64,000 nt of DNA, from contig NZ_LT629762.1 of assembly GCF_900105155.1 (NCBI RefSeq), positions 1 through 64,000 of the forward strand, read 5' to 3'. The DNA is from Pseudomonas prosekii. GTDB taxonomy: Bacteria; Pseudomonadota; Gammaproteobacteria; Pseudomonadales; Pseudomonadaceae. This document shows positions 45,531-54,517 of the stretch, in pieces. The notes under the pieces were generated by a model that searched no databases, had not been told where the DNA came from, and worked only from the letters and a program-made list of their open reading frames with translations. Made by a program: the position numbers and the translations under genes. The stretch's first letter is position 1. The number at the start of each line of letters is the position of its first letter.

Positions 45531-45998
45531 TCAGGGCTTGCTATCCGTGTGTTTCAGCGGGGAGCAGGCCCGGACATCGCGCTGCATTCTGAGGAAACAC
45601 TCGTCCTCGCCGACCACCTCCAGGCCCATTCGCCGATACAGCGCCTGCGCCGGATTATTTTTGAACACGGTCAGGCGCAATGCAGGTTTTCGCTCGGCGC
45701 GGGCCTTGGCCAGAACCTGATCGATCGCCCAGGAACCGGCGCCCTGCCCGCGAAAGGCTTCGCTGATTTGCAATTCGCGGATGTACAGCGCCTTGGCATC
45801 ACGACTCAGGCTGACGAATCCGCTGCAGAGGTCACCCTGCATGATCATCCAGTTTTCGCGCCCCGCCCAGGCGACATCGAAGGCTTCGTCCTGCCAGAGC
45901 AAATCGTACTGAATGTAGTAGCGCAGCATATTTTGACAGGTCAGCTCTCGCGCGAATCCCAGGTCCGAAGATGTCGCCGGCCGTAATGCGTAAGTCAT
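45531..45998 (-). CDS. GNAT family N-acetyltransferase, 155 aa
   Basis: GNAT core with LYIRELQISEAFRGQGAGSW (acetyl-CoA loop) near residue 72-91 and the terminal strand pattern NNPAQALYRRMGLEVVGE. Substrate unknown. It lies upstream of gacA on the same strand, separated by about 100 bases. Confidence 0.88.
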   Translation of the reverse strand: MTYALRPATSSDLGFARELTCQNMLRYYIQYDLLWQDEAFDVAWAGRENWMIMQGDLCSGFVSLSRDAKALYIRELQISEAFRGQGAGSWAIDQVLAKARAERKPALRLTVFKNNPAQALYRRMGLEVVGEDECFLRMQRDVRACSPLKHTDSKP

Positions 45999-46159
45999 TC
46001 AGAGCCCCGAAACAGTGACCGATTCGGCCGAGCCCCGAGTGTGTCACAACCCTGCGAGCACTCAAGCGATAGAAATTGCCGCGCAGCGCCGATAGCATTT
46101 TCTGATTGAATCCGCCTGCCGCCCTCTAGTAAGCTCGGCGCATTCATCGGAGACAGACC

Positions 46160-46288
46160 ATGTTCAACGCCCTCTCACAGCTTCGTACCGTCAGCGCCCT
46201 GCGCTCGGTGGCGGCTGCCCGGGTGAATGACGTTTGCGCTCCGGTCAGCTTTTATTTTGGGTATTGGTTTAGCCACTGGCGCGCCTGA
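46160..46288 (+). CDS. Aromatic-rich leader peptide of the DAHP synthase gene, 42 aa
   Basis: ATG at 46160 follows GGAG at seven bases. The peptide ends SFYFGYWFSHWRA: eight of the eleven residues from F31 to H39-W40 region are Phe, Tyr, Trp or neighbours, far above chance. It stops 47 bases before a perfect intrinsic terminator that precedes DAHP synthase. This is the layout of a ribosome-mediated attenuator sensing charged tRNAs for Phe, Tyr and Trp: stalling on these codons would favour an alternative fold and read-through. The antiterminator helix was not worked out in full. Confidence 0.75.
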   Translation: MFNALSQLRTVSALRSVAAARVNDVCAPVSFYFGYWFSHWRA

Positions 46289-46335
46289 TACCCACACGGC
46301 GCCCACTTTAAACGGGTCGCCACCAGAGAATTCTC

Positions 46336-46374
46336 AACCCCCGGTCGGCTTCCCGACCGGGGGTTTTGTTTTTT
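46336..46374 (+). terminator. Attenuator terminator before DAHP synthase
   Basis: AACCCCCGGTCGG and CCGACCGGGGGTT form a perfect 13-bp stem with CTTC loop, then TTGTTTTTT. It lies between the leader peptide and the structural gene, not after a full-size gene. Confidence 0.92.
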
Positions 46375-46426
46375 CAGCCGTACAAAAATTCAGCGACACC
46401 TACCAGACAACTTGAGGATTTACCCA

Positions 46427-46579
46427 ATGAACTACGCCACTTATTACCGTCACGACAGTTTTTCCGCCTGGCGATTTACCAGCCTCCGCTCGGGACAGCC
46501 TGCCGCCTCCGATCGGTCACCCACAGGTGGCAAGCACACACACGCAGCCAATCCGGCCAATTGTCGAACACCCCAGTAG
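46427..46579 (+). CDS. Second short aromatic-rich frame, 50 aa
   Basis: ATG at 46427 follows GAGGA at eight bases. The product begins MNYATYYRHDSFSAWRF, with Tyr, Phe and Trp clustered in the first 17 residues, then a hydrophilic Ser/Pro/His tail. It lies between the attenuator terminator and DAHP synthase and ends 47 bases before that start. It may be a translated leader that adjusts synthesis of the enzyme or a small protein. No relative is known to me. Confidence 0.6.
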   Translation: MNYATYYRHDSFSAWRFTSLRSGQPAASDRSPTGGKHTHAANPANCRTPQ

Positions 46580-46626
46580 GGCCGAGCACGCGGGAACAAA
46601 CCCGCCGCCAGCCCAGGAATTTGCAT

Positions 46627-47700
46627 ATGAACTCGTCCGTCTCCGCTTTGCCACTGTCCACCTTGAGCCCGGCCAATGAAGCACTGACCTTGCGTCTGCC
46701 CAGCTCATTGCAGCTCAAACAGCAATTACCTCTCAGCACTGCCCTGACCCAGCAAGTCGCCGCGCACCGCCAAGCCGTTCGCGCGATTCTCAACGGTGAA
46801 GACTCCCGTTTGCTGGTGATCGTCGGCCCTTGCTCGATCCACGACCCGCAGTCCGCATTGGAATACGCCGCCAACCTCGCCCGACTGGCCGCTGAGGTCA
46901 GCGACGAAATGCTTCTGGTGATGCGCGCCTACGTCGAAAAACCCCGCACGACTGTCGGCTGGAAAGGCCTGGCCTACGATCCGCACCTCGATGGCAGCGA
47001 CGACATGGCCGCCGGCCTGACCCTGTCGCGAGAACTGATGCGCGAAATGCTCCAGCTCGGTTTGCCGATTGCCACCGAATTGCTGCAACCCATGGCCGCC
47101 GGGTACTTCGACGATTTGCTGAGCTGGGTTGCCATTGGCGCACGGACCACCGAATCGCAGATTCACCGCGAGATGGCCAGCGGCTTGAGCATGCCGGTCG
47201 GTTTCAAGAACGGCACCGACGGCGGCGTCACCGTCGCCAGCGACGCCATGCGTTCAGCGGCCCATCCGCACCGGCATTTCGGCGTGGACAGCCAAGGGCA
47301 TCCGGCGATCATTCAAACCCCTGGCAACCCCGACACCCATCTGGTGCTGCGCGGCGGCCATCACGGCCCCAACTACGACCGCGAGAGCGTCGCCCGGATC
47401 AACCACGACCTGACCAAACTGAAAATTCCAGCACGGATCATGGTCGACTGTAGCCACGCCAACAGCGGCAAAAACCCGCTGCGCCAGCCTGCGGTGTTCA
47501 ACGATGTTCTCGAACAACGTCTGCACGGTGATCGCTCGCTGATCGGCATGATGATCGAAAGCCACCTGTTCGAAGGCTGCCAGCCGTTGAGCCCGTCGTT
47601 GCAGTACGGCGTATCGGTGACCGACGGTTGCCTCGGCTGGACCGGCACCGAGCAGTTGCTGCGCGAGGCCGCCGAACAGTTGCGCGCACAAACGCGCTAA
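46627..47700 (+). CDS. 3-deoxy-7-phosphoheptulonate (DAHP) synthase, class I
   Basis: 357 residues of the AroF/G/H type. Signature segments are VIVGPCSIHDP (phosphoenolpyruvate site), RAYVEKPRTTVGWKG, GFKNGTDG and the metal-binding DCSHANSGK. It condenses phosphoenolpyruvate and erythrose 4-phosphate in the first shikimate step. The ATG at 46627 follows AGGAA. Expression is likely attenuated by aromatic amino acid supply through the leader at 46160. Which aromatic amino acid inhibits the enzyme cannot be read from the sequence. Confidence 0.95.
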   Translation: MNSSVSALPLSTLSPANEALTLRLPSSLQLKQQLPLSTALTQQVAAHRQAVRAILNGEDSRLLVIVGPCSIHDPQSALEYAANLARLAAEVSDEMLLVMRAYVEKPRTTVGWKGLAYDPHLDGSDDMAAGLTLSRELMREMLQLGLPIATELLQPMAAGYFDDLLSWVAIGARTTESQIHREMASGLSMPVGFKNGTDGGVTVASDAMRSAAHPHRHFGVDSQGHPAIIQTPGNPDTHLVLRGGHHGPNYDRESVARINHDLTKLKIPARIMVDCSHANSGKNPLRQPAVFNDVLEQRLHGDRSLIGMMIESHLFEGCQPLSPSLQYGVSVTDGCLGWTGTEQLLREAAEQLRAQTR

Positions 47701-47703
47701 CTA

Positions 47704-47743
47704 TCAGGCCTTCCGGTTTTCAATCGAAGACTGGAAGGCCTGA
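47704..47743. terminator. Hairpin between convergent genes
   Basis: TCAGGCCTTCC and GGAAGGCCTGA form an 11-bp stem around 18 partly paired bases. No T-run, so termination strength is uncertain. Confidence 0.5.
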
Positions 47744-47775
47744 CAATTCAGCAATCGCTCAGCGTTGCACCTGTA

Positions 47776-48813
47776 TCAGCCTTGCACCTGTACCAGAGCC
47801 GCTTCCGAAACCTGCGTCATGTCATCCAGCCGTTCAATCGAATAGCTGACTCGTACCGACGAGCCCTGATGCTCTCGCCAGAACCGATAGGGAACGACAA
47901 ACACCAGCGGTTCGCCGGCCATCTCTTGTGAGATATCGCGCTCGTCGCGGTGACTGAAATGGCTGCCGTCGATTTTCAGATAGACCAACTCGCCCTCCTC
48001 GGTCTTCGGATCGTCAATCACGATGGTGACGCCATCAATCGAGTCTTGCAGGTCCAGCCAGCCTTCCTCGGCTTCCAGTATCACCGGAGCCAGCAGCGGC
48101 GCGCGTTGCAGCGGCCCGATGGACAGTTGGGTCGGCTCCGAGTAATGCGGCGCCTGGCCGTGTTGTTCAATGCAATACCTGATCATCACCGACTTACCCA
48201 AGACCGGCGCAATGAACTCGGGATTGACCCAGAACGACAGCGCCTGGCCAACGGCGAACGCTTCGATTTTCAGGCGGTCGCTGAAACTGGTCTGTGGCGT
48301 CGCGCCTTCCCAAAAGAGCACGGCACGATCTCCCGCCGCCATCCGCGCATACGGTCGAATCGTCACCCGCGCACCTTCAGTCACCCGATCCGGATCGAGT
48401 GTGCCGCTGACCGCATCATTGATCACAACCGGCAGCAACCCGCTGGGCGTATCGCCCACGTTCAACTGCAAACGCCGGGACTGCACCGACTCGGGCAGGC
48501 AACGGCTGGTGAGCGTGTAGTAAATCTCCAGAGAACCGCCATCAATCGCGCCGAGGTGCTGACGGGCGACGGAAGAAATCACCTCCCGGCCCACCTGGCG
48601 CTGGCTGACAAAATGCGTCGCGTCGTGTTGATAAGCCAGGCCTTCGGCGTCCAGCCCCGACCAATGCAGCACCAATCTGTCACCGCTCGCCATGCCCGGA
48701 TAAGGCAGGACCCTGACGATGGCTTTTTTAAGTGCCGGATCAAGGACCTGGTTCTCAGCTTTTTCTACCTGTGGAGCTGCCAGCCTTCCTGCTTCTGCTT
48801 CAAGTGTGCTCAT
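47776..48813 (-). CDS. Protein of three Ig-like repeats, 345 aa, function unknown
   Basis: Three tandem units of about 105-115 residues, starting near residues 30, 145 and 255. Each has a strand such as VRVLPYPGM-SGDR-LVLHW, a middle ending in FWV or FVV, and a closing strand like IYYTL or IRYCI. The pattern is of beta-sandwich repeats seen in Pseudomonas surface or export proteins. No signal peptide is seen. The start directly abuts the stop of a 72-codon gene. Role unknown; a type VI-linked or adhesin-like function is only speculation. Confidence 0.7.
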   Translation of the reverse strand: MSTLEAEAGRLAAPQVEKAENQVLDPALKKAIVRVLPYPGMASGDRLVLHWSGLDAEGLAYQHDATHFVSQRQVGREVISSVARQHLGAIDGGSLEIYYTLTSRCLPESVQSRRLQLNVGDTPSGLLPVVINDAVSGTLDPDRVTEGARVTIRPYARMAAGDRAVLFWEGATPQTSFSDRLKIEAFAVGQALSFWVNPEFIAPVLGKSVMIRYCIEQHGQAPHYSEPTQLSIGPLQRAPLLAPVILEAEEGWLDLQDSIDGVTIVIDDPKTEEGELVYLKIDGSHFSHRDERDISQEMAGEPLVFVVPYRFWREHQGSSVRVSYSIERLDDMTQVSEAALVQVQG

Positions 48814-49032
48814 TCATCTACTCCAGTCCTTGGTATACGTGCCGTCCCGCAGGGCGGCATCGAACGAGGCCCATTTAAGCTCAACGTTTTGCTGGCGGAT
48901 GTCAGGGGATCGCTCTACAGAGGCCAGGCAAATGCTGTCCGCTCGGTAGGCCACTGGTGCGAATTCCGTGTATCCACGCAAAAAGATGTCGAAATGTTCC
49001 GAAACAGGCTTCACCCAGATCGGAAATTTCAT
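48814..49032 (-). CDS. Hypothetical protein, 72 aa, paired with the Ig-like repeat gene
   Basis: Begins MKFPIWVKPVSEHFDIFLRG and ends DGTYTKDWSR. Its stop TAG is immediately followed by the ATG of the repeat protein, so the two are translated from one message. A start 16 codons further upstream is open. No motif recognised. Confidence 0.6.
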   Translation of the reverse strand: MKFPIWVKPVSEHFDIFLRGYTEFAPVAYRADSICLASVERSPDIRQQNVELKWASFDAALRDGTYTKDWSR

Positions 49033-49152
49033 ACTTTTTCTATTCCGTTTTCCCGCAATCACCGCGGCTTTTTCGTACATCGCCTACCCGCTGGAGTGTT
49101 TTAGAGTGGCCGTCTGCTCACCTCCCTGAACTTCTGCGAAAAAGGTAAGAAC

Positions 49153-50034
49153 ATGCAACGGAATGCGACAACTCAACATCCAATCCTTCTGGTACATGGT
49201 CTTTTTGGCTTCGACCGTATCGGCAAAGTCGAATTGTTCCAGGACGTCAAGCAGGCTCTGCGCAGCCACGGCGCCAGGGTCTTCGTACCACACCTGTCGG
49301 CTACCCATAGCAACGAGGTACGCGGCGAACAGTTGTTGGCGCAGATTGATCGTGTTTTACAAGGAACCGGCGCACGTCAGGTCAACCTGATTGGCCACAG
49401 CCAAGGTGCATTGGCAGCCCGTTACGCTGCGGCCATCGCGCCAGATTGCGTGGCGTCGGTGACCTCCGTCAGTGGCCCGAATCACGGCTCGGAACTGGCG
49501 GACTCGTTGCGCATGGCGCTTAAGCCCGGGCGTTTACCGGAGAAAGTGGCCAAGCAGATCGCAACGTTATTTGCAGACTTTCTGTCGCTGCTCAGCGGCA
49601 ACCATCAGATGCCGCAAAACGCCGTCGCCGCGCTCAACGCGCTGACCACCGAAGGCGTCGGCGCCTTCAATGACAAATACCCGCAAGGCCTGCCGAAAAC
49701 CTGGGGCGGCAAGGGTAAAGAGCTGGTCAATGGTGTGCGTTATTACTCGTGGAGCGGCATTTTGCCGGAATCGATCATTGATGAAGGCCTCGGTGCTTTC
49801 GACCCGGCCCACGCTTTCCTGCGGGCCTTTTCCGAATACTTCACCACCGAAGCCGGGCAAAACGACGGGCTGGTCGGTCGCTTCAGCTCGCACTTGGGCA
49901 AGGTGATTCGTTCGGATTACCCGATGGACCATCTGGACAGCCTGATGCACACGCCGGGACGCAGCCGCAAAGGCGTCGACCCGATCGAGCTGTACCTGCT
50001 GCATGCCGAGCGTCTGAGAAAAGTCGGGCTCTGA
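49153..50034 (+). CDS. Triacylglycerol lipase, P. fragi type (family I.1)
   Basis: 293 residues. Alpha/beta hydrolase with HGLFGFDRIG, nucleophile S83 in GHSQG, catalytic aspartate in QNDGLVGRFSSHLG and histidine in PMDHLD. Long agreement with the P. fragi lipase (VNLIGHSQGA, VTSVSGPNHGSELADSLR). Unlike LipA of P. aeruginosa it has no signal peptide and only one cysteine, so no disulphide. No foldase gene follows. It may act in the cytoplasm or leave by an unknown route. Confidence 0.9.
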   Translation: MQRNATTQHPILLVHGLFGFDRIGKVELFQDVKQALRSHGARVFVPHLSATHSNEVRGEQLLAQIDRVLQGTGARQVNLIGHSQGALAARYAAAIAPDCVASVTSVSGPNHGSELADSLRMALKPGRLPEKVAKQIATLFADFLSLLSGNHQMPQNAVAALNALTTEGVGAFNDKYPQGLPKTWGGKGKELVNGVRYYSWSGILPESIIDEGLGAFDPAHAFLRAFSEYFTTEAGQNDGLVGRFSSHLGKVIRSDYPMDHLDSLMHTPGRSRKGVDPIELYLLHAERLRKVGL

Positions 50035-50147
50035 TCCGGCGCCCCGGTTTGCCCCGCTGGCCAGCTTCGGATGGAACTTTGAGAAGAAATAGGCCACTGA
50101 ATCCGGTAGGCTCCGCACTTTACTGAACATTGACTGGAGAATTTCCC

Positions 50148-50429
50148 ATGCCTAAAGCCACTGCCCGTCACATCCTCGTTGCCAGCGAAGACAAGTGCAA
50201 CGAACTGAAAACGCAAATCGAAGGTGGCGCTGATTTCGCCGAAGTTGCCAAGGCCAACTCCACTTGCCCGTCCAGCCGTCAGGGCGGTGATCTGGGTTCG
50301 TTCGGTCCAGGCCAGATGGTCAAGGAATTCGACACCGTGGTTTTCAGCGCGCCGATCAACGTCGTGCAAGGCCCGGTTAAAACCCAGTTCGGTTATCACC
50401 TGCTGGAAGTGACCAGCCGCCAGGACTGA
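50148..50429 (+). CDS. ppiC: Parvulin-type peptidyl-prolyl isomerase
   Basis: 93 residues, the single-domain parvulin PpiC. ARHILVAS at the start, GGDLGSFGPGQMVKEFD in the middle and TQFGYHLLEV at the end are typical. The ATG at 50148 follows GGAGAATTTCCC. Cytosolic; catalyses cis-trans isomerisation before proline. Confidence 0.95.
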   Translation: MPKATARHILVASEDKCNELKTQIEGGADFAEVAKANSTCPSSRQGGDLGSFGPGQMVKEFDTVVFSAPINVVQGPVKTQFGYHLLEVTSRQD

Positions 50430-50450
50430 TCCGACGCCTGAGTTTTGTGC

Positions 50451-50483
50451 ACAGCGGCCCGCCTTTTGGTGGGCCGTTGTGTT
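50451..50483 (+). terminator. Likely terminator after ppiC
   Basis: CGGCCC and GGGCCG with additional inner and outer pairs around CTTTTG. The downstream T-run is short. Confidence 0.5.
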
Positions 50484-50565
50484 TGCGATACGTGATACGG
50501 CTGGCGAGGGACGCGCCGCTAGCGTACAAATTGTGCTTATCGATCACCCGGCTCTAAGGCTGACA

Positions 50566-52434
50566 ATGCGACTGGCTTTCCCTACTTTGCTATTCACTGC
50601 CGCAGCCCTGCTGTTGAGCGCCGTTGGTGTGAATGCAGCACCGCAACATGCACTGACCGTGTATGGCGAACCGGCGAAATATCCTGCCGGCTTCAGTCAC
50701 TTCGCCTACGCCAATCCGCGGGCGCCCAAGGGCGGCACCATGCGCCGCTCCGCAATCGAGATCGGTCACTTCGATCACATCCTTCCTTATATAGACAAAG
50801 GCATCGGCGTTAACCAGATCGATGGTTTGCTCTATTCGCCGCTGGCTCAGCGTTCCCAGGACGAGCCCTACACGGTGTACGGCCTGGTGGCGCAGCAGAT
50901 CGAGCGCTCCGAAGACGGCTTGTCGCTGCGTTTCTACCTGAACCCGAAAGCGCGTTTCGCCGATGGCAAGCCGATCACCGCCCAAGACGTGCGTTACACC
51001 TTCGACTTGCTGATGACCCAGGGCAGTCTGCGCTATCGCACGCAATTCGCCGACGTCAAAGAAGTGGTGATCGAGTCGCCGCTGGTGGTCCGTTTCGACT
51101 TCAAAAGCAACGAAAACCGTACCCTGCCGCTCGACGTCGCGACGCTGCCGGTGTTCCCCGAGCATTGGTGGAAAACCCGCGATTTCGCCAGTGGCGGCGG
51201 TTACGAGCCGCCGTTGGGCAGCGGCCCTTATCGTGTCGGCAAAGTCGATTCCGGGCGCAGCATTACCTTTGAGCGCAATGCCGACTGGTGGGGCAAAGAC
51301 CTGCCGGTCAGCCGTGGCTTGTACAACTTCGATCACTTCAGCATCGAGTATTTCGGCGATACCGACGTCGCCCGCCAAGTGCTGCGCGGCGGCGCCTACG
51401 ACTACAACCGCGAATTCTCCGCGACGGGTTACTCGATCGGCTACGAAAGCCCGGCGCTCAGTGACGGTCGTCTACGCAAGGCGCATCTGGCTACCGAAGC
51501 GCCGCAAGCCGCCCAGGGTTTTGTGTTCAATCTGCAAAATCCGCTGTTCGAGGACCGCCGCGTGCGCCAAGCCCTGGCGATGCTCTGGGATTTCGAATGG
51601 AGCAACCGGCAGATGATGCGCAACTTGTACATCCGCCAGCAGAGCTTCTTCTCCAACACCGACCTCGCCGCGCGCAAACTGCCGGACGAGGCCGAGTTGA
51701 AAATTCTCGAACCGCTGCGCGGGCAGATTCCCGACGAAGTCTTCAGCAAAGTGTTCGAAGCACCGAAAACCGATGGCAGCGGGGTGATTCGCGACAAACA
51801 GCTGCAGGCGCTGGAGCTGCTGGAACAAGCCGGCTGGAAACCCGACGGCGATCAACTGGTGAATGCCCAAGGCCAGCCGCTGAGTTTCACCTTCCTCACC
51901 AGCCAGAACGGCCTCGACCGCTTGCTCCTGCCGTATAAACGCACGCTGAAACAGATCGGCATCGACCTGAACATCCGCCGCATCGACTCCTCGCAATACG
52001 TCAACCGCCTGATGTCGCGCGACTACGACATGATCATCACCGGCTACCCGGTCACCACCTCCCCCGGCAGCGAACTGGTGAATTATTTTGGTTCCTCGTC
52101 GGCCAACGATCCCGGCGCCAACAACTACATGGTGCTCAAGGACCCGGCCGTCGACAGCTTGATCAACGGCCTGATTCGCGCCGACACCCAGGCCGACATG
52201 CTGCATTACGCCCACGCGCTGGACCGGGTGTTGCAATGGAATTACTACTGGATTCCCAACTATTACCCGCCGGGCAGTTCGACCGTATGGTGGAACCGTT
52301 TCGGCATTCCCAACGTGCAAGCGAGCAATGACGAAGCGATCGAAAGTTGGTGGCAAGTGAGCTCGACGCCGCTGACCAACGAGCAGATGACCGCCGAATT
52401 GATCAAACGCGGGCAATCCGGAGGAGCGCACTGA
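50566..52434 (+). CDS. yejA: Peptide ABC transporter binding protein YejA
   Basis: 622 residues. Signal peptide (about 1-24, cleavage near VNA-AP) and the SBP_bac_5 fold with [14 protein letters not shown] and GSGPYRV segments. Size and the [18 protein letters not shown] opening match YejA. The yej system imports oligopeptides and microcin C-type compounds. Its TGA overlaps the yejB ATG. Confidence 0.93.
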   Translation: MRLAFPTLLFTAAALLLSAVGVNAAPQHALTVYGEPAKYPAGFSHFAYANPRAPKGGTMRRSAIEIGHFDHILPYIDKGIGVNQIDGLLYSPLAQRSQDEPYTVYGLVAQQIERSEDGLSLRFYLNPKARFADGKPITAQDVRYTFDLLMTQGSLRYRTQFADVKEVVIESPLVVRFDFKSNENRTLPLDVATLPVFPEHWWKTRDFASGGGYEPPLGSGPYRVGKVDSGRSITFERNADWWGKDLPVSRGLYNFDHFSIEYFGDTDVARQVLRGGAYDYNREFSATGYSIGYESPALSDGRLRKAHLATEAPQAAQGFVFNLQNPLFEDRRVRQALAMLWDFEWSNRQMMRNLYIRQQSFFSNTDLAARKLPDEAELKILEPLRGQIPDEVFSKVFEAPKTDGSGVIRDKQLQALELLEQAGWKPDGDQLVNAQGQPLSFTFLTSQNGLDRLLLPYKRTLKQIGIDLNIRRIDSSQYVNRLMSRDYDMIITGYPVTTSPGSELVNYFGSSSANDPGANNYMVLKDPAVDSLINGLIRADTQADMLHYAHALDRVLQWNYYWIPNYYPPGSSTVWWNRFGIPNVQASNDEAIESWWQVSSTPLTNEQMTAELIKRGQSGGAH

Positions 52435-53495
52435 TGTGGGCTTACATACTGCGGCGTTTGCTGCTGATCATTCCGACGCTGGTGATCATTCTGTTGGTCA
52501 ACTTTGTGATCGTCCAAGCGGCGCCCGGTGGTCCGGTGGAACAGGCGATTGCGCACCTGCAAGGCATCGGCGGCGCCAGTGTCGGCGGCGGTTCGGGCGA
52601 AACCCTGCACGGCAATTCGCGCGCCAGTCGCGGGTTGGACCCGCAGTTGATCAAAGAAATTGAAAAACAGTACGGCTTCGATAAACCGGCCCCGGAACGC
52701 CTGTGGCTGATGCTCAAAAGCTATGCGCAACTGGACTTCGGCAAGAGCTTTTTCCGCGGCGCGACGGTGACTGACCTGATCCTCGAAAAAATGCCAGTGA
52801 CCATTTCCCTCGGGCTCTGGGCGACGCTGATCACCTATCTGGTGTCGATCCCGCTGGGCATCCGCAAAGCCGTGCACCACGGCAGCCATTTCGACATCTG
52901 GAGCAGCACCGCGATCATCATTGGCTACGCGATGCCGGCATTCCTCTTTGCGATGTTTTTGATCGTGGTCTTCGCCGGCGGCACTTCGCTGAACTGGTTC
53001 CCGGTGCGCGGTCTGGTTTCGGACAATTTCGAATCGCTGTCGACCGTGGGCAAAGTCGCCGACTACTTCTGGCATCTGGTATTGCCGGTCACGGCGCTGG
53101 TGATCGGCGGCTTCGCGACGTTGACCATCCTCACCAAGAACTCTTTCCTCAATGAAATCACCCGCCAGTACGTAGTCACCGCGCGAGCCAAAGGCTTGAG
53201 CGAGCGCCGCGTGCTTTACGGCCACGTGTTTCGCAACGCGATGTTGCTGGTGGTTTCGGGCATTCCGCAGGCGTTTATCAGCGTGTTTTTTGCCGGTTCG
53301 CTGTTGATCGAAGTGATCTTCTCCCTCGACGGCCTCGGCCGCATGAGTTACGAAGCGGCGGTATCGCGGGACTATCCCGTGGTGTTCGGTTCGTTGTTCA
53401 TCTTCACGTTGTTCGGACTGCTGATAAAACTGGTCGGCGACCTTTGCTACACCCTGGTCGACCCGCGTATCGACTTCGCCGCGAGGAACGCCTGA
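52434..53495 (+). CDS. yejB: Peptide ABC transporter permease YejB
   Basis: 353 residues. First helix at the N-terminus ([17 protein letters not shown]), a periplasmic loop with [10 protein letters not shown], then the BPD_transp_1 core with the EAA-type loop [25 protein letters not shown] overlaps at both ends tie it tightly to yejA and yejE. Confidence 0.95.
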   Translation: MWAYILRRLLLIIPTLVIILLVNFVIVQAAPGGPVEQAIAHLQGIGGASVGGGSGETLHGNSRASRGLDPQLIKEIEKQYGFDKPAPERLWLMLKSYAQLDFGKSFFRGATVTDLILEKMPVTISLGLWATLITYLVSIPLGIRKAVHHGSHFDIWSSTAIIIGYAMPAFLFAMFLIVVFAGGTSLNWFPVRGLVSDNFESLSTVGKVADYFWHLVLPVTALVIGGFATLTILTKNSFLNEITRQYVVTARAKGLSERRVLYGHVFRNAMLLVVSGIPQAFISVFFAGSLLIEVIFSLDGLGRMSYEAAVSRDYPVVFGSLFIFTLFGLLIKLVGDLCYTLVDPRIDFAARNA

Positions 53496-54517
53496 TGGTC
53501 AAGCTCTCGCCGCTGGGCCGACGCCGTTTCGAACGTTTCAAGAAAAACCGCCGTGGCTGGTGGTCGCTGTGGCTGTTTATCGGCCTCTTCCTGTTAACCC
53601 TCGGCGGCGAACTGATTGCCAACGACAAGCCGTTGATCGTCAGTTATCAGGACTCGCTGTACTTCCCGGCGTTCAAGCGCCACACCGAGCAGGAGTTTGG
53701 CGGGCAACTGCCGTTCCAGGCCGATTACCGCAGCGATTACGTGCAGAAGCTGATCAAGCAGGATGGCGGCTGGCTGCTGTTTCCGCCGATCCCGTTCAGT
53801 GACGACACGCCGAACTATGACCTCAACAAACCGGCGCCGAGCCCGCCGTCCGAGGTCAACTGGCTGGGCACCGACGACCAGGCGCGCGATGTGCTGGCAC
53901 GGGTGATTTTCGGCGCGCGGGTGTCGATTCTGTTTGCGCTGATGCTGACGTTTGTCAGTGCGCTGATCGGCATCGCTGCCGGTGCGCTGCAAGGTTATTA
54001 CGGCGGCTGGGTGGATTTGCTGGGCCAGCGTTTGCTCGAAGTCTGGTCGGGGCTGCCGGTGCTTTATCTGTTGATCATCCTCTCGGGTTTCGTCGAACCT
54101 AATTTCTGGTGGTTGCTGGGGATCATGGCGCTGTTTTCCTGGTTGGCGCTGGTCGATGTAGTGCGCGCCGAGTTCTTGCGCGGACGTAACCTGGAATACG
54201 TCAAAGCCGCACGCGCACTGGGCCTCAGCGACCGTAAAGTGATCGTCCGGCATATCCTGCCCAACGCCATGAACGCGACCCTGAGTTATCTGCCATTCAT
54301 TTTGACCGGGGCGATTTCGACGCTGACGGCGTTGGATTTCCTCGGTTTCGGCATGCCGGCCGGCAGCGCTTCGCTGGGCGAACTGATCGCCCAAGGCAAG
54401 CAAAACCTGCAAGCGCCGTGGCTGGGACTGACCGCATTTTTCACCCTGGCGCTGATTCTTTCTTTATTAGTGTTCATCGGCGAGGCGTTGCGTGACGCCT
54501 TCGACCCAAGATCATGA
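53495..54517 (+). CDS. yejE: Peptide ABC transporter permease YejE
   Basis: 340 residues. N-terminal helix (WWSLWLFIGLFLLTL), a long periplasmic segment including LGTDDQARDVLARV, and the coupling loop VKAARALGLSDRKVIVRHI. Partner of YejB. Confidence 0.95.
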   Translation: MVKLSPLGRRRFERFKKNRRGWWSLWLFIGLFLLTLGGELIANDKPLIVSYQDSLYFPAFKRHTEQEFGGQLPFQADYRSDYVQKLIKQDGGWLLFPPIPFSDDTPNYDLNKPAPSPPSEVNWLGTDDQARDVLARVIFGARVSILFALMLTFVSALIGIAAGALQGYYGGWVDLLGQRLLEVWSGLPVLYLLIILSGFVEPNFWWLLGIMALFSWLALVDVVRAEFLRGRNLEYVKAARALGLSDRKVIVRHILPNAMNATLSYLPFILTGAISTLTALDFLGFGMPAGSASLGELIAQGKQNLQAPWLGLTAFFTLALILSLLVFIGEALRDAFDPRS

